Assembly (NCBI GenBank): GCA_019918135.1
Contig: WBZZ01006900.1
Span: forward strand, 227,501 to 291,500
Direction: 5' to 3'
Length of the DNA: 64,000 nucleotides
From: Paulinella micropora
Taxonomy: Eukaryota; Cercozoa; Imbricatea; Euglyphida; Paulinellidae
Part shown: in pieces, positions 41,644 to 52,348 of the stretch
How the letters are laid out: each line of letters starts with the position of its first letter
Numbering within the stretch: position 1 is the stretch's first letter
The notes under the pieces: generated by a model
Database searches by the model: none
Told to the model about the DNA's origin: nothing
The model's input: only the letters and a program-made list of their open reading frames with translations
Position numbers and translations under genes: made by a program

Positions 41644-42794
41644 GACGTCAAAGGCGAGCAACGATGGTTGATCCTGTTCCAAGATATGCAGTGGGTGAGG
41701 AGGAGTACCTGGCTCCGGCGGCGGATGGTTCGGGACTGCGGGTGATACCTAAGAAGGGTGAGAAGACGTGCGGGTATGCATTTATGGCTCAGAATGAGAC
41801 GAGGTTCGTTTTTGTGGCACCACCGGAGAGCGAGGCTGAAGGGAACCAAAGCAATTGGACGGTGAACGTGGCCGACTTCTTTACGGTGTTCAACAATGCT
41901 CCCCTGGCGGAGCTGCATTGGTGGAAGTGGTACTACAATCTCCGCATCTCTCCGGACGAATGGGAGCACTGGGCTAGTGGACTGTCGGGGGCTGAACCCT
42001 GTGGCAAAGACACGCCGGTACCCTTGGAATGTGAAGCGTGTAGTGTCACCCAGCCTGCCAAGCCCAAGATGTGCTCTAGATGCAAAATGGTGGCGTACTG
42101 CGATAGAGAGTGCCAGAGAATCGACTACCCAGCCCACAAGGAGTTCTGCAAATGGACGCAGAACGAAGGCAAGGAAGACTGGGCTAAAGTCGTCGAGAGT
42201 GGCCGCGAGCCTCGGGGGTTGGGACCTCATAGTCTGAATGAAACGAGACGAAGAGGGGATGTGGCCTACAGAAGGCTGATGAGGTATTGTACCGTCAGAC
42301 CGGACGTGGGGGAGAGTGCTATGGCGCTACAACCGAGGTACAACGACATCTTGCTGCTGATGGGCCCGCCCAAAGAAGCAAACGAGTATGTACAGGCGAG
42401 CTGGGACATACTGCAAGAGGCGAAGAGGCATGTGACCTCGGAACCGGAACGGGTGTTGCTACGTGCCAAAGAACGTTACTTCCCCTGGGTATATCAACTG
42501 TCTTCGATTGAGGCGGCTACAGAGCAGGCGTTGGCGCAACGACGTGCTGGGCTAAACACATCAGCTACGACAATGGGTCGAAGTGGTGGCACTAGTGATG
42601 TGATTGCAGGACAGGGGGAGTCGGCTTACAGTGAAAGACGAGTTGGACGATGGGAAGAGGAGCGAACGGTCATCGCACTAGAGGGCGGTGGAGGTGATCC
42701 AGTACCCCGGAATGTGATGATGAAAAGAAGCCACCAAACACGCCGCCTACGCAGGTGGTTAGCGACAATGCACAAGATGGTGATGTGGAAATGA
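41619..42794 (+). pseudogene. Copia-4 Pol N-terminal segment with MYND zinc finger
   Basis: 391 residues. About residues 138-178 form a full MYND finger: CEACSVTQPAKPKMCSRC, KMVAYCDREC, then Q-x6-H-x3-C (AHKEFC). All eight ligands are present. MYND fingers are protein-interaction modules of transcription and chromatin factors. The rest (WWKWYYNLRISPDEWEHWAS; LMGPPKEANEYVQASWDILQ) is unfamiliar. It sits between Gag and protease, an unusual place for a host-type domain. Frame changes near 42755 into the protease. Confidence 0.75.
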
Positions 42795-43282
42795 CCGAGG
42801 AAGGGAGGTCTATGCAAGAAGGAGGGCTGCATCGCGATGGGGGAGGTACCTCTACCTGTGGAGAAGAAGACAAGGGACCTACAGCTCACATGGCTTTTGA
42901 AGATGGAGTAATGGGCGGGCAGGACCTGTATGAAGTCTATCTTGACTGTGGGTCGTCGCGGCACATGGTTCCGATAGAAGACGCCCTAAGCAAGATTGAA
43001 CAGGAGGAGGGGGTGGCAGTGAGAGGGATCTCTGGGCTCATCAAAACTGTGGCGATGGGGGATACGTCGTTTACAGGCATGAATGGAGAAGGTGGGCAGC
43101 TGGAGGTGGAGATGGGGGAGACCTACGTCTTACCTACCCTTGATCGTACGCTATTCTCATCTGGTCGCCTACAGCGAACGGGTTACACAATAGTAATGCA
43201 AGATGACGAATTCTTCGTGATGAGGAAGAAGGTTGTGGTAGAGGCATGCGAAAAAGATTTTGACTGGGAGCTTCGATGCTGA
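42755..43282 (+). pseudogene. Copia-4 protease
   Basis: Active site VYLDCGSSRHMVPIE corresponds to copia WILDSGASxHM. Here D-C-G replaces D-S-G. Downstream (YVLPTLDRTLFSSGRLQRTG; YTIVMQDDEFFVMRKK) follows the family pattern (LxVPxLxxNLLSVxxL). Frameshifts lie at both ends. Confidence 0.72.
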
Positions 43283-44400
43283 TACGTGTCAATACCGATT
43301 TCACATGGCGAACCCACCTGGATGGAGGAAAGAGAAGAAGGAATGCTCACCGTTCCCCCAATGCAACACTGCGTTTTGGTCTACCGGCATGAAACCAAGT
43401 ACTACGGTGGACATGAGTGAGATAAATGGCATATTTCACTTCGGGGAGACGATGGCACGTCAGTTCTTGAAGCAAAATGGGCTGACACCGAAGGGAAAGG
43501 CGTCTACCCTGAGGTGTGATTGCTTGGCCTGTTCTACCACTAAGATTACTAAGCACTCGTCATTTGAGGGGGCGTCGCTAACGCTATGTGCAAAGACGGG
43601 AGAGGACTGGAGTGCAGATGGTACCGGTCGTATACCGTTTCCGTTGTACGGCAACACGCCGTATTGCCTGTTGTTTGTGGAGAACGTGTCTGGATACCTG
43701 AAAGGGCATTGGAACCACACGAGAGCATCAGACATTGCTGTCAAGCAGCTGGCTGCTGTGAGGGTGTGGTCGAAGACCCAGACTGGGAACGACATGAAAC
43801 AGTTCCGGACGGACAAAGAGTGGATCTCGAATGCGGTGAAAGATTTCATGAGAAGTGAGGGGTGAGTCCCGGTTACCCGTTCGTGCGGACCCTTATAAGG
43901 ATGCGTATGCTGAGGCAGGGATTCACATTGTTTTCTCATTGGCAGCTACGTTGCTAACCGTGAGGAGTGTGCCTGTCTACTTCTTGCCTCTGGCGGTCGA
44001 CTATGCTATCTTTCTCATCAACATGCAAGCGAGCAGGGGCAAAGATGACGAGGCACGAGATGTTCTACAAGAGGCCAGCTCCACCCTTCTCCATCCTGAA
44101 GCCTTTTGGGTGCTTATGTGTGTACTACAAGGGTGGCAAGAAGGGCCAAGAGAAGGGAGTGCCAGGAGTGTTCATGGGGGTGAGCACAGAGGAGTCAGCC
44201 TATAAGGTGTGGAGACGACGGCGGACATGGTCGTCAGGGACTCTACTGTACATGGCTGGTCTACTCTCTACCCACGGGGCAAGATGGCATCGTCACTGCA
44301 ACACAGCTTCCAAACTGCCAACCCAGTTCGAGAGAAGGGGGCCAAAAAGGGCGAAAAACCCGGTGCATTTTTTACTGCAAGTGAACAGCGACTGTTAGAA
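43260..44400 (+). pseudogene. Copia-4 integrase (frameshifted)
   Basis: Frame 43260-43865: a pre-integrase zinc motif (HFGETMARQFLKQNGL, CDCLACSTTKITKH), then the core with Asp in WSADGTGRIPFPLYG and Asp in FRTDKEWISNAVKDF. It continues in 43855-44205 (YAEAGIHIVFSL; LPLAVDYAIFLINMQ) and 43967-44398 (FYKRPAPPFSILKPFGCLCV, KGQEKGVPGVFMGVSTEESA). The third acid is probably in AEAGI. At least two frameshifts. Confidence 0.7.
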
Positions 44401-46393
44401 AAATTGCTGGAAGTGGTAACTGGTGAAGATAAAAATGATACCGGGGAAGAGGGGTGCATAGTGGAAGACGTGGCGGACGGACCGGAAGTGTTTTCTGCAC
44501 GTGATGGTGTTCCAACTGACGAAGCTGGGGTTGTGGAGCTGGTGGTCGTTGGGGACGAGAGGTCGAGTGGTGGTCGTGCCAGAAAGGTGGGAGCAGGGGC
44601 TACTGATGGGAATGTCGGAAGGGCAGCTGCTGGTGCACCTTTGCCTCGTTCAGGAGCGTTGCAGGGTCGTGCTGGAGCGGACCAGAAGAGAGATGCAAGG
44701 GGGGTGCCAGTGGTGTGGACAGGTAACATCATTGACACATCCAACATAGTTGCAGGGGTGAGGAGCAGGAAGCCAACGAAGCCAACTAACTTCCGTTCTG
44801 GTGCATACTTGGTGACGGTCCCGATTCCTCATCGAGAGGCTACTGCCTCAGGCAAATTTAACGACTCAAGGTTCAAGGACATCGACAAGCACCTCAGGTT
44901 GGGTGCTATCGTGGAGCGTCATGTGTCAGAGAAGCCTCCGGGGCAACCACTGGTCCCAACAAGGTTTGTCGACTTTGAAAAGCAGAGAGACGGTCGATGG
45001 TCCGGTAGTGGATACAAAGTCAAGGATTGCTGGCATTGGTTTCCGACAACCGGCGTGGCAGTACGATAGAGTGGATCTACCGACGTGTAGAGTTGAGTTG
45101 GTGTGGTCTACGTGTGCTCTTGCGGTATTGCAGGACCTTGGTATATTTGGAATGGACGAGGAAAGTGCGTTCCCGCAGGTAAAGCTGCGGGTACCGGTGT
45201 GGCTGCAACCTCCGGCTGGATACGCGCCACCTAATGTGGTATGGGAAGCTCTTGGGGGGGTCAACGGTTTGAAGCCCTCTGGCCACATTTATTGGAACGA
45301 CCGAGTGGTTCCGACTCAGAAGAAGATGGGCTTCGTGCAAAGCATCCTGGAGCCGGTCATGTTCGGAAGGATTGATCCTGAGACGAAGAAGACTGAAGTA
45401 TTGACGTACCATGTCGATGATAACATTAATGCTGCAGCGTCTAAGGCAAGCCGAAAGGAGTATGTGGAGAAGCTCAACGAGGAGTGGGGGAACGTGAAGG
45501 ATCTAGGCCCGGTCAAACAGTTCCTCTCGCTTGAGTTTGAGGTTAGTAGGAAGGGTGGAGAATACACCATATCTATCTACCAACGCGAGTATACGGAGAC
45601 GTTGATGGCAAGGTTCAAGAGGAGCGACGGGCGTCCATGGGTGCCGGCCAAGACGCCGTGGTTGCCGGAGGGATCGAAGATGGTGCCGGCGCTGGGGGAG
45701 TACTCGCCACAGGAGATTGTAGGGAGTTACATCTACTTGAAAGCGAGTTGCCCGGAGTCGGTTCTTCCGTTGAGTTACCTGGCTGAGCATCAGTCCGACA
45801 GGAGCAAGTTCGATTATCGAGCGGCGGAGCAGCTATTGCGCTATTTCCTGTTCGTCAAGAACAGGGGTGTTAAGTTCTCGTCGAATGGCAACCGTACGCC
45901 GGAGGCGGACTCAGATTCGTCCTTAGGAAATGGAAGTCGCATGTACTCGCGAACAGGGGGTGTGGTGTTCCTGGCGGATGGGCCTGTGATGGTGAGGGCT
46001 TCCAATCAGAAGCATTTGGCCACAGGCACGCAAGAGAGTGAAACTTATGCGGCTTCGGAGGTGTTGCGTGATCTTGAGTCGGTGCGTAATATGATTCGGG
46101 CTCTGCCTTGGTCTGATGAAAACCCATTGAAAGACGAGTTGATGGCGACGTCGACTCTCAATGTCGACAGTCAGGCTACGGTGTGTACTGCGCCGGAATC
46201 GGTGTTTGGTAAGAAGCTGTGTCATATTGCTCTGAGGCATTACCATTTGACTGAGGCGATGAGGAAGGGGGAGGTTGTGATGCGTTGGGTCCCGTCAGCA
46301 GACAATCGCGCCGATGTTCTCTCAAAGAAAATCGCTAGCCCCTCCTTGTTCAAGAAGGGGGCAGACAGACTGTCTGGACATCAGTCCAAGTAA
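44209..46393 (+). pseudogene. Copia-4 reverse transcriptase and RNase H
   Basis: 44209-45069 gives the linker and RT start (VPTRFVDFEKQRDGRWSGSG). After a frameshift, 44903-46393 gives the rest: TCALAVLQDLGIFGMDEESA (first Asp), YAPPNVVWEALGGVNGLKPS, catalytic YHVDDNINAAASKA, KDLGPVKQFLSLEFEV, then RNase H (EADSDSSLGNGSRMYSRTGG, QKHLATGTQESETYAASEVL, SADNRADVLSKKI). It stops just before the purine tract. RT is closest to copia-3 in this window. Confidence 0.85.
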
Positions 46394-46525
46394 GCATTAC
46401 TGAGGATGCTTATGCCTTTGCTCATTAGAGGTGTCCTATGACTCTAGTGATAAGGTTAGAATATATTTGTGACTTCTACCTCACTAGTGACTTTATTGGT
46501 AACTACCTCTGAAATTAGGGGGAGC

Positions 46526-46817
46526 TTTACATGACAATAACGGTTAGAATAATTTCTGACAGCAGTTACTCGTGATATGACAGTTGCGTCATTTATTATA
46601 TGTCGATAGGACTGATTTACCTATTATTTACGACTGACCTAATTAATGAATTTGGCATTGTCAGCCAGTCACATGTTATGGTTTTGCCGCCTTCAGTTTG
46701 GCGGTAATAATTTTACTAAGTAAATCCCTCACAATCTGTTCAACTGCGAACTACCAAAGTGTCCCGGTCTTCAACCCGGCCTCTGTCAACTAAGCTACCG
46801 GATTTATTAATGCATTG
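46526..46817 (+). repeat. Copia-4 3' LTR
   Basis: Pairs with 40216-40507. AGCTAC follows. Confidence 0.9.
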
Positions 46818-46823
46818 AGCTAC

Positions 46824-47122
46824 AGCCATCTTCGAGCCTCTCCCCCCCCCTTCTCATTCTTCCAACCAGTCCAGTGGCCAAGGCATCCTCAAGCAACAAC
46901 AACGCAGTGCAAACAATACCCGTGGTGGTGGACAAGCTAGACAGCAGAACCAGAGGTCGAAGAAGGTGTGCTTCAACTGGGCAGACGGCCGCGACTGTAG
47001 CTATAAGGAGGATTGCCGCTTCCTCCACCAATGCCCAGTCTGCCCTGATAACAAAGATCACAAACGAGTGGACTACCCGGACAATGGCAACGAGAAGTGG
47101 GGAAAGCGTAAGGCAAACAAGT
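46824..47122 (+). pseudogene. DIRS Gag C-terminal zinc-finger part
   Basis: In frame to the TGA at 47120: Pro/Gln-rich stretch, then VCFNWADGRDCSYKEDCRFL and HQCPVCPDNKDH. This C-x7-C...C-x3-H-x-C-x2-C-x5-H pattern (WxGxC...CxxxH.C..C...H) is typical of DIRS-group Gag proteins. A run of 9 C at 46842-46850 may have shifted the frame; the upstream part across copia-4 fits only with an intron or an indel. Confidence 0.72.
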
Positions 47123-47250
47123 GATGGGGCCCTGGGAGTGAAAGCTCCGTAGCGGAGCAAGTAGCTCTCAGGGTCGGCTTACATCAGCCGGAGGTCTCCT
47201 CAGGTGAGACTTCCTCTTCCACTGCTCTCTCCCTTTCTGACTCAACTCGC

Positions 47251-47666
47251 ATGACGTGGGATCCAGGTGGGCGCAAGCACGCGACCAAGGTCAAAGTTGC
47301 TAAAGGAGGCAACCTTTCTTTCAGCAAGCTTCCCACTAACTTCGACTCCTTACCTTCTCATACTGTAGCCTTGGTGCCACCTGCTAATATAACTGGGCCC
47401 ACCGGCTCCACTTTTTTACCTATCTCCCCTTTGTTGGGTACTTGTCCTGTCTCTTCTCCTACTTCTTCTTCTATCTCTCCTTGTTCGTTTTTGTCTTTCT
47501 CTTCCTGTCCTTCTATCAGCTTTGCAACCAGCCAGCATTGGAAACTCCAACAACAACAGCAACGTCATCAACAAACACAACAAACACAACAACGACAACA
47601 ACAACAACAACAACGACGACAACAACAACAACAACAGCAGCAGCAACAATAACAACAACAGCAACT

Positions 47667-47715
<49 letters not shown>

Positions 47716-47820
47716 CGGCAACAACAACTACAACTACAACAACAACAACTACAACAACAACAACTACAACAACTACAACAACAACAACAACAACAACAAC
47801 ATCAACAACATCAACAACAT

Positions 47821-47852
<32 letters not shown>

Positions 47853-47916
47853 ACAACAACAACTACAACAACTACAACAACCACAACAACCACAACAACC
47901 ACAACAACCACAACAT

Positions 47917-47947
<31 letters not shown>

Positions 47948-48105
47948 ATCAACAACGTCAACAACAACATCAACTACAACAACAACAACTTCAACCTGAA
48001 CAACCTCATTAACATCTACAGTTTCAACAACAGCTACAGCAACACATCCAGCCTTCATCTTCTCTGTCTTCCTCTCCTTGTGTTGCTCCTTCTAGTAGTT
48101 TCCCC
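47251..48105 (+). pseudogene. DIRS Pol N-terminal region with polyglutamine tract
   Basis: The plus frame opens near 47251 (MTWDPGGRKHATKVKVAKGG) and becomes Pro/Ser-rich. From 47547 to about 48050 it is a CAA repeat encoding Gln with some Leu, His and Arg. Two stops (47650 region and about 48010) interrupt it. The same frame continues into RT. On the other frames the repeat gives false poly-Thr and poly-Asn reading frames. Confidence 0.55.
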
Positions 48106-50325
48106 TTGGCGGGTTCCAGTTCTTCTTCTGCTCAGCAGCCTCTGGTGCTATGTAATGAACAGAGTGGCTTGCAAGGCAATGTGGTCCCTTCAAGCCTCTT
48201 TGCTTCTCCCTCTCTCACTTCTGCTTCCTTTTTCGTCCCTTTCCCTAGGTGGATTTGGGAAATTGCCAAGACTGAGGCTGAGAAAGAGATGGGCGCTTTG
48301 GTTCGCTCTCTTCCCCCGTCCAAGGTCTCTTCTTTGTCGTTCAGTGTTGGGATTTCAGTCTTCCCCTCTGTGCCTTCTGAACTGTTGACAGCTGGGATCG
48401 TGTCCGTTGATTCCCTCTCTTCTCTGTTGTCAGAGTTGGAGAGTGGAAACACCTGGTGGCATGACTTTCCCTTTTGGTCTTTCATCCTTCCTGCCTCTCC
48501 CTCTTTTTCTCTTTCCTCTCTTTTACCTAGGCTACGGCAGGCCAGAGTAGTTGCGTTGATAGGGTTTCACGGCAAGGTGGAACTTTTGTGTTTCGAACCT
48601 CACACCATGCATGTTTGGTTCGTTCGTGACTCTTCTCGCGGCTTGCAGGTGGGGGGTATAGCTCTGGTAGACTTTAGGTTTCAGAGGGGGAGAGGTAGGA
48701 ATATCCATTTCTTTGGTTGCAATGAGGGTGACAAGATGTTTCAGCCGGGCAAACGTGAGGTTTTGCCGGTTTGGAATGGTGTTATTAAACCACATAAATC
48801 TGTCTTCAAAGTAGACAATATCGTGGGCCTTGCTAAGCTTTGCTTGCTGGAAGCAGAGGTCGTTTGGCTTGAGGGGTTCCTTACGGGCACTGACACCCAC
48901 TATAGAGGCACAAGAGAATTCTTACGCGATTATTCTCTTGCTCGTGCCCTCTCGGAGGAAGACAACCGTCAGATCTAATATGACGCCAACATGAAAGCAG
49001 TTGAGAAAGGCTTCATGGCGGGCCCGTTCACGAGGCCTCCCTTTCCGAACAATGCTTGCAGTCATCAAGCCATAGTCACGCGTGAGCATGCCATCCCGAA
49101 AGATAAGTGGCATCCTGAGAACGGAGAAAGGAGGTTAATCAATGACCTTTCCTTTCCCCGTTTTCTCTCCTTCAATCAGCTTTGCCCGAGAACGGATGAT
49201 GGGGTAGAGTATTATACGCACGACATGCAGATGGCTAGGAGCATCCAAGCCGGTCCCGGTTGTGTCGTCTTTGGGGCAGATGTCAAGTCTGCTTACAACC
49301 AGACCCCGTTGCTGCCTTCGCTCTTCTGGCAACAGGTTTCTTCGTGCAGAGACCCCGTCACCGGCGACCTTGTGTACTTCGTTCTTCTTGTGCCCGGGTT
49401 TTGGGGCGTAAATGCCGCCGACGGCTGGAATCGTTATGCTAGAGCCCTCGAATCCATCTTTCTCTACAAGTCTATCCCAATGAAGCTTTATGTCGATAAC
49501 AGTGACGTCGTCTGCGCTTCCGGGAAGGAAGCCAGGGCGCTCAGGTTGAAATTCGATAGCCTCTCTAAGTTTCTGGGGATTCCGTGGCACGATGAATTTA
49601 TTGGCCAGTCCTTTCGCGCCTTCGGTTGGCACAAGGACACTCGCAAGGGCTTTTGGTTCGTAGGGCTGCCCTCTGACAAGCGCAAGATCGTTCTGGACGC
49701 CTTGGACAAAATCGCCGGTGGCGGTTTCTACTCTGTCGAGTCTTTCGAGCGGCTCCTGGGCCTTTTGTGCTTTGTCTCCCATATGCTCTTTTTTCTTCGA
49801 CCAGCGGCTGGAAATATGCGTATAGCTTTCAACACCATGTCGACATCGCGTAGCAAAGGTGGCCGTTTTAGTTCTAGAGCTTGCCACGCTGCGAGGTGGG
49901 CACGCAGCCTTCTCCTTGACTCCAGCTTCCGTCTCCCGCTGTCGGACTTCCTTAAGACGGGACTTTATGACAAGGACTCGATGATTTGGGTCGACGACCC
50001 CGCCAAGTGCACTCTTTGGTCCGATGCGAACTTTTGCTAGGTGGAGGGTTCGCAGTCGGGGAGGGGTGCCATTGCCATGGCCCCCTTTCGTTCCAAAGGT
50101 CTTTTCTCTTCTCGCTGTTGGTCCGTTGAAGAGTTAGTCCTTCTGCGCTCTGAGTCTCTAGTCGACTCGTCTCCGATGCGTGAGTTATTCAGTGCTTACG
50201 TTGCAGCTTTTGAGTTTGCGGTCGCACTGGGTTACAGAAAGTTTCATATTGTCTTGGAGTGCCCCGGCCGCTCACTGTCTGAGCTCGTGCTACTCGTCTC
50301 GGACAAACAGTCAGAGTCTCATTGA
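48106..50325 (+). pseudogene. DIRS reverse transcriptase and RNase H
   Basis: A single frame with stops at 48976-48978 and 50038-50040. RT motifs: RREFLRDYSLARAL-type lead, AVEKGFMAGPFTRPPFPNNA, HPENGERRLINDLSFPRFLS, Asp in VVFGADVKSAYNQTPLLPSL, LVPGFWGVNAADGWNRYARA, and active site LYVDNSDVVCASGKEAR; here Asn replaces the second Asp. Then DIRS-type helical connection (FERLLGLLCFVSHMLFFLRP) and RNase H (TLWSDANF; SAYVAAFEFAVALGYRKFHI). The final RNase H part (IHIVDLLARAQMAQ) is in the 50180-50452 frame. Confidence 0.82.
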
Positions 50326-51508
50326 CTCTTGGACTTCCAAGCTTTCTCTTCTTGGCGTTTCTCTCACTGCCTCTCAAGAGCCGCGTAAACGCATTCACAT
50401 TGTCGATTTGTTGGCCCGTGCTCAGATGGCCCAAGCGACCGAGGCAAGTTGAACCCGTCCGGGCCTTCTTTGCGACCTCTTCAGCAGTAACGGCAGTACC
50501 TTGGCTCGTCACCTCTGCGATGGAAGTCATGGCGTGTTCTGTCTCTTATAGCACCAGTGCCGCCTACAGCTGAGCCATCCGCAAGTTGCGTTTTTTCTGC
50601 TCCGCCTACTCAACGGAGCACTGGTGTCCGGTTTGGTGGCAACCCGACCCTGTACTCCTCGTTCTCTTTCTTGTTTGGTTGAACCGGTTCATGTCGGTAT
50701 CCACCTGTAAGGTTTATATGTATGCAATCCGAGACTTCTGCCTCTGGTTGAGCCTAGATGACCCCACCGACAACCACTTCGTGGAGATGGCGTGGCGAGG
50801 CATCAAGCGCAGTAAGCGCACCAAGCTCGACAACCGTCTCACCTTAGAGCTGCCGATGTTAGAAGCTATGGCGAGCTACACTCTAGGGGCAGTCAAGGAT
50901 CGCAATATCGCCAAGTCCACTCGTCATCTATGGGCCACGGTCGTCACTGCGGCAGTCTGGGGCTTCTTTGGACTCTTTCGTGTAGGCGAGTTAGTAGCTT
51001 CTGGATCGCTCGCAACGTGCTGGTTCCTTGTCAACTCCTTTGTTCAAATGCGCCTTGTTGACGACATGAGTCTCATAATGGTTACCCTGGATGGCGCAAA
51101 GCAAGACCCATTTCGCCGCGGTTGTGATGTTGGCCTTGCGGAACAAGAGAACCCGCTCGTCCCCACGCGCGGAAGAAGATCTTCGAGTCAAGTCGCGATG
51201 CTTTCAAGCTCCTTGGCGGGAACTATCCTTACTTCCGTCTTTCTGACAATTCCCCGCTCGATCGCGCCACGTTTGTCAGCACAGCTCGGGAGCTTCTGCA
51301 GAAGGCTGGAGTAGCGACTGGTGGTCGGTTCAACGGGATCTCGCTTCGTTGTGGTGGTGCAGCTCGTCTCTTCTCGCTCGGTGCTTCGGATTCATCGATC
51401 ATGCGTGCGGGTCGGTGGTCTTCGTCTTGCTTTCATCTTTACGTGGGCGCAAGGATGGCCGAGCTTGTTGCTGAACAGAAAGCTATGGGGGGAGGTGCAA
51501 ATCTCTAG
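50322..51508 (+). pseudogene. DIRS tyrosine recombinase
   Basis: The frame begins near 50530 (SVSYSTSAAYS, stop at 50571, AIRKLRFFCSAYS), with the N-terminal DNA-binding helices (FMSVSTCKVYMYAIRDFCLW). Catalytic core: Arg in FGLFRVGEL; after a frameshift near 51165, NGISLRCGGAARL, where the family HxxR lost its His; AGRWSSSCFHLYVGAR holds Trp and the nucleophile Tyr. The family inserts circular cDNA by site-specific recombination. The stop at 51506-51508 is just before repeat B1. Confidence 0.8.
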
Positions 51509-51522
51509 GCTCAAATGTTGGA

Positions 51523-51752
51523 GGTTTTTGTAATGTTCGGTTTCAGTACTTAAGTTTTTAGGTGCGGCTGTCTGTGTTCCGAGTGAACATCAGAGCCGTC
51601 AACTTTTAGTGTTTTGTACACTTGAGTCCTGAAATATTTGAGCCTAGCCCCTTTTCCCTCCACACTACTCCGACGAGTTCGGAAGGTTAGGCCAATAAAG
51701 CTTTTCTGTTCTCTTACTTAGTAAATTCGAAACTACGATACGGAAACTTTAA
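51523..51752 (+). repeat. DIRS repeat B1
   Basis: 230 bp starting GGTTTTTGTAATGTTCGG and ending GGAAACTTTAA. Same length and nearly same sequence as B2. A poly(A)-type AATAAAG (51694 region) lies within. Confidence 0.88.
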
Positions 51753-52348
51753 TTACTGGTTTGCTCCGGGCTTCGCCCGGAGTTAACCGCCGTTAAAGTT
51801 CCGAGGAGATGTTTCGCTTTTACGGTAGTCCGGTCGGCGCGGCGTAGCCGTGCCGGCGGAGCCGGCGCGTGTTTGATCCGGCGTCTGGTTAGGCCTAGGT
51901 TGGAAAGTTGGGAAGATCGAAAGATCTTCCCAACTTTCAAACTCCCGCCCACCCTTCCCTTGTTTTGTTTTTGTTTGTCCTTTGCTTCTGTCTGCTCTGG
52001 GCTTTTGGTGGTGTTCGGTGATCGCTGGTGGCCTCCGCTGGTTCTGCTCGCTCCGACTTCGTCGCGTCTCTCTTGGACTGTTTTGATGCTACCTTCGGTT
52101 GTTGCCGTGAACAACTAGTCACTAGGTTGGCCTGCTCGTTGTGCTTGGTGCCTTCCCTTGTTTAGTGTAGGTTTGTTCCGGTTCTTGGGATTGTTCAGTC
52201 GCTCTAACTTTAGTTTGCCGTCCACTCTCCTCTCCTCCGCCCGGTTTCTCTGTCCGGCTTTAATAGATAGTGTTATTCCATTTCTTTGTTTTTCCTTCCA
52301 CTATCCCCTCCTCCACCCGGTCTTCTTAGTTGACTAGTAGAGCGTGCC
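51750..52348 (+). repeat. DIRS repeat A2
   Basis: Its first ~169 bp match A1. The remainder (51919-52348) has no A1 counterpart. B1 and A2 share the TAA at the junction. Confidence 0.82.
51902..51941 (+). repeat. Perfect palindrome with GAAA loop in A2
   Basis: GAAAGTTGGGAAGATC, loop GAAA, GATCTTCCCAACTTTC: 16 perfect pairs, plus further pairing beyond one mismatch. It lies at the point where A2 ceases to match A1. Confidence 0.85.

Larger units (their letters stand above)
40216..46817 (+). mobile_element. Copia-4: Ty1/copia element with MYND zinc finger, inserted in DIRS Gag
   Basis: LTRs 40216-40507 and 46526-46817 are both 292 bp and differ at about eight positions by eye. Target duplication (A)GCTAC flanks them (40210-40215 and 46818-46823). 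Primer site GGTTATGAG at 40508, purine tract AGGGGGAGC before the 3' LTR. Internal order: Gag, MYND-containing segment, protease, integrase, RT, RNase H. Several frameshifts. Confidence 0.9.

Noticed and set aside
47442-48058. Poly-Thr, poly-Asn and poly-Val open frames
   Set aside because: Alternative frames of the CAA tract; only the Gln frame connects to reverse transcriptase.
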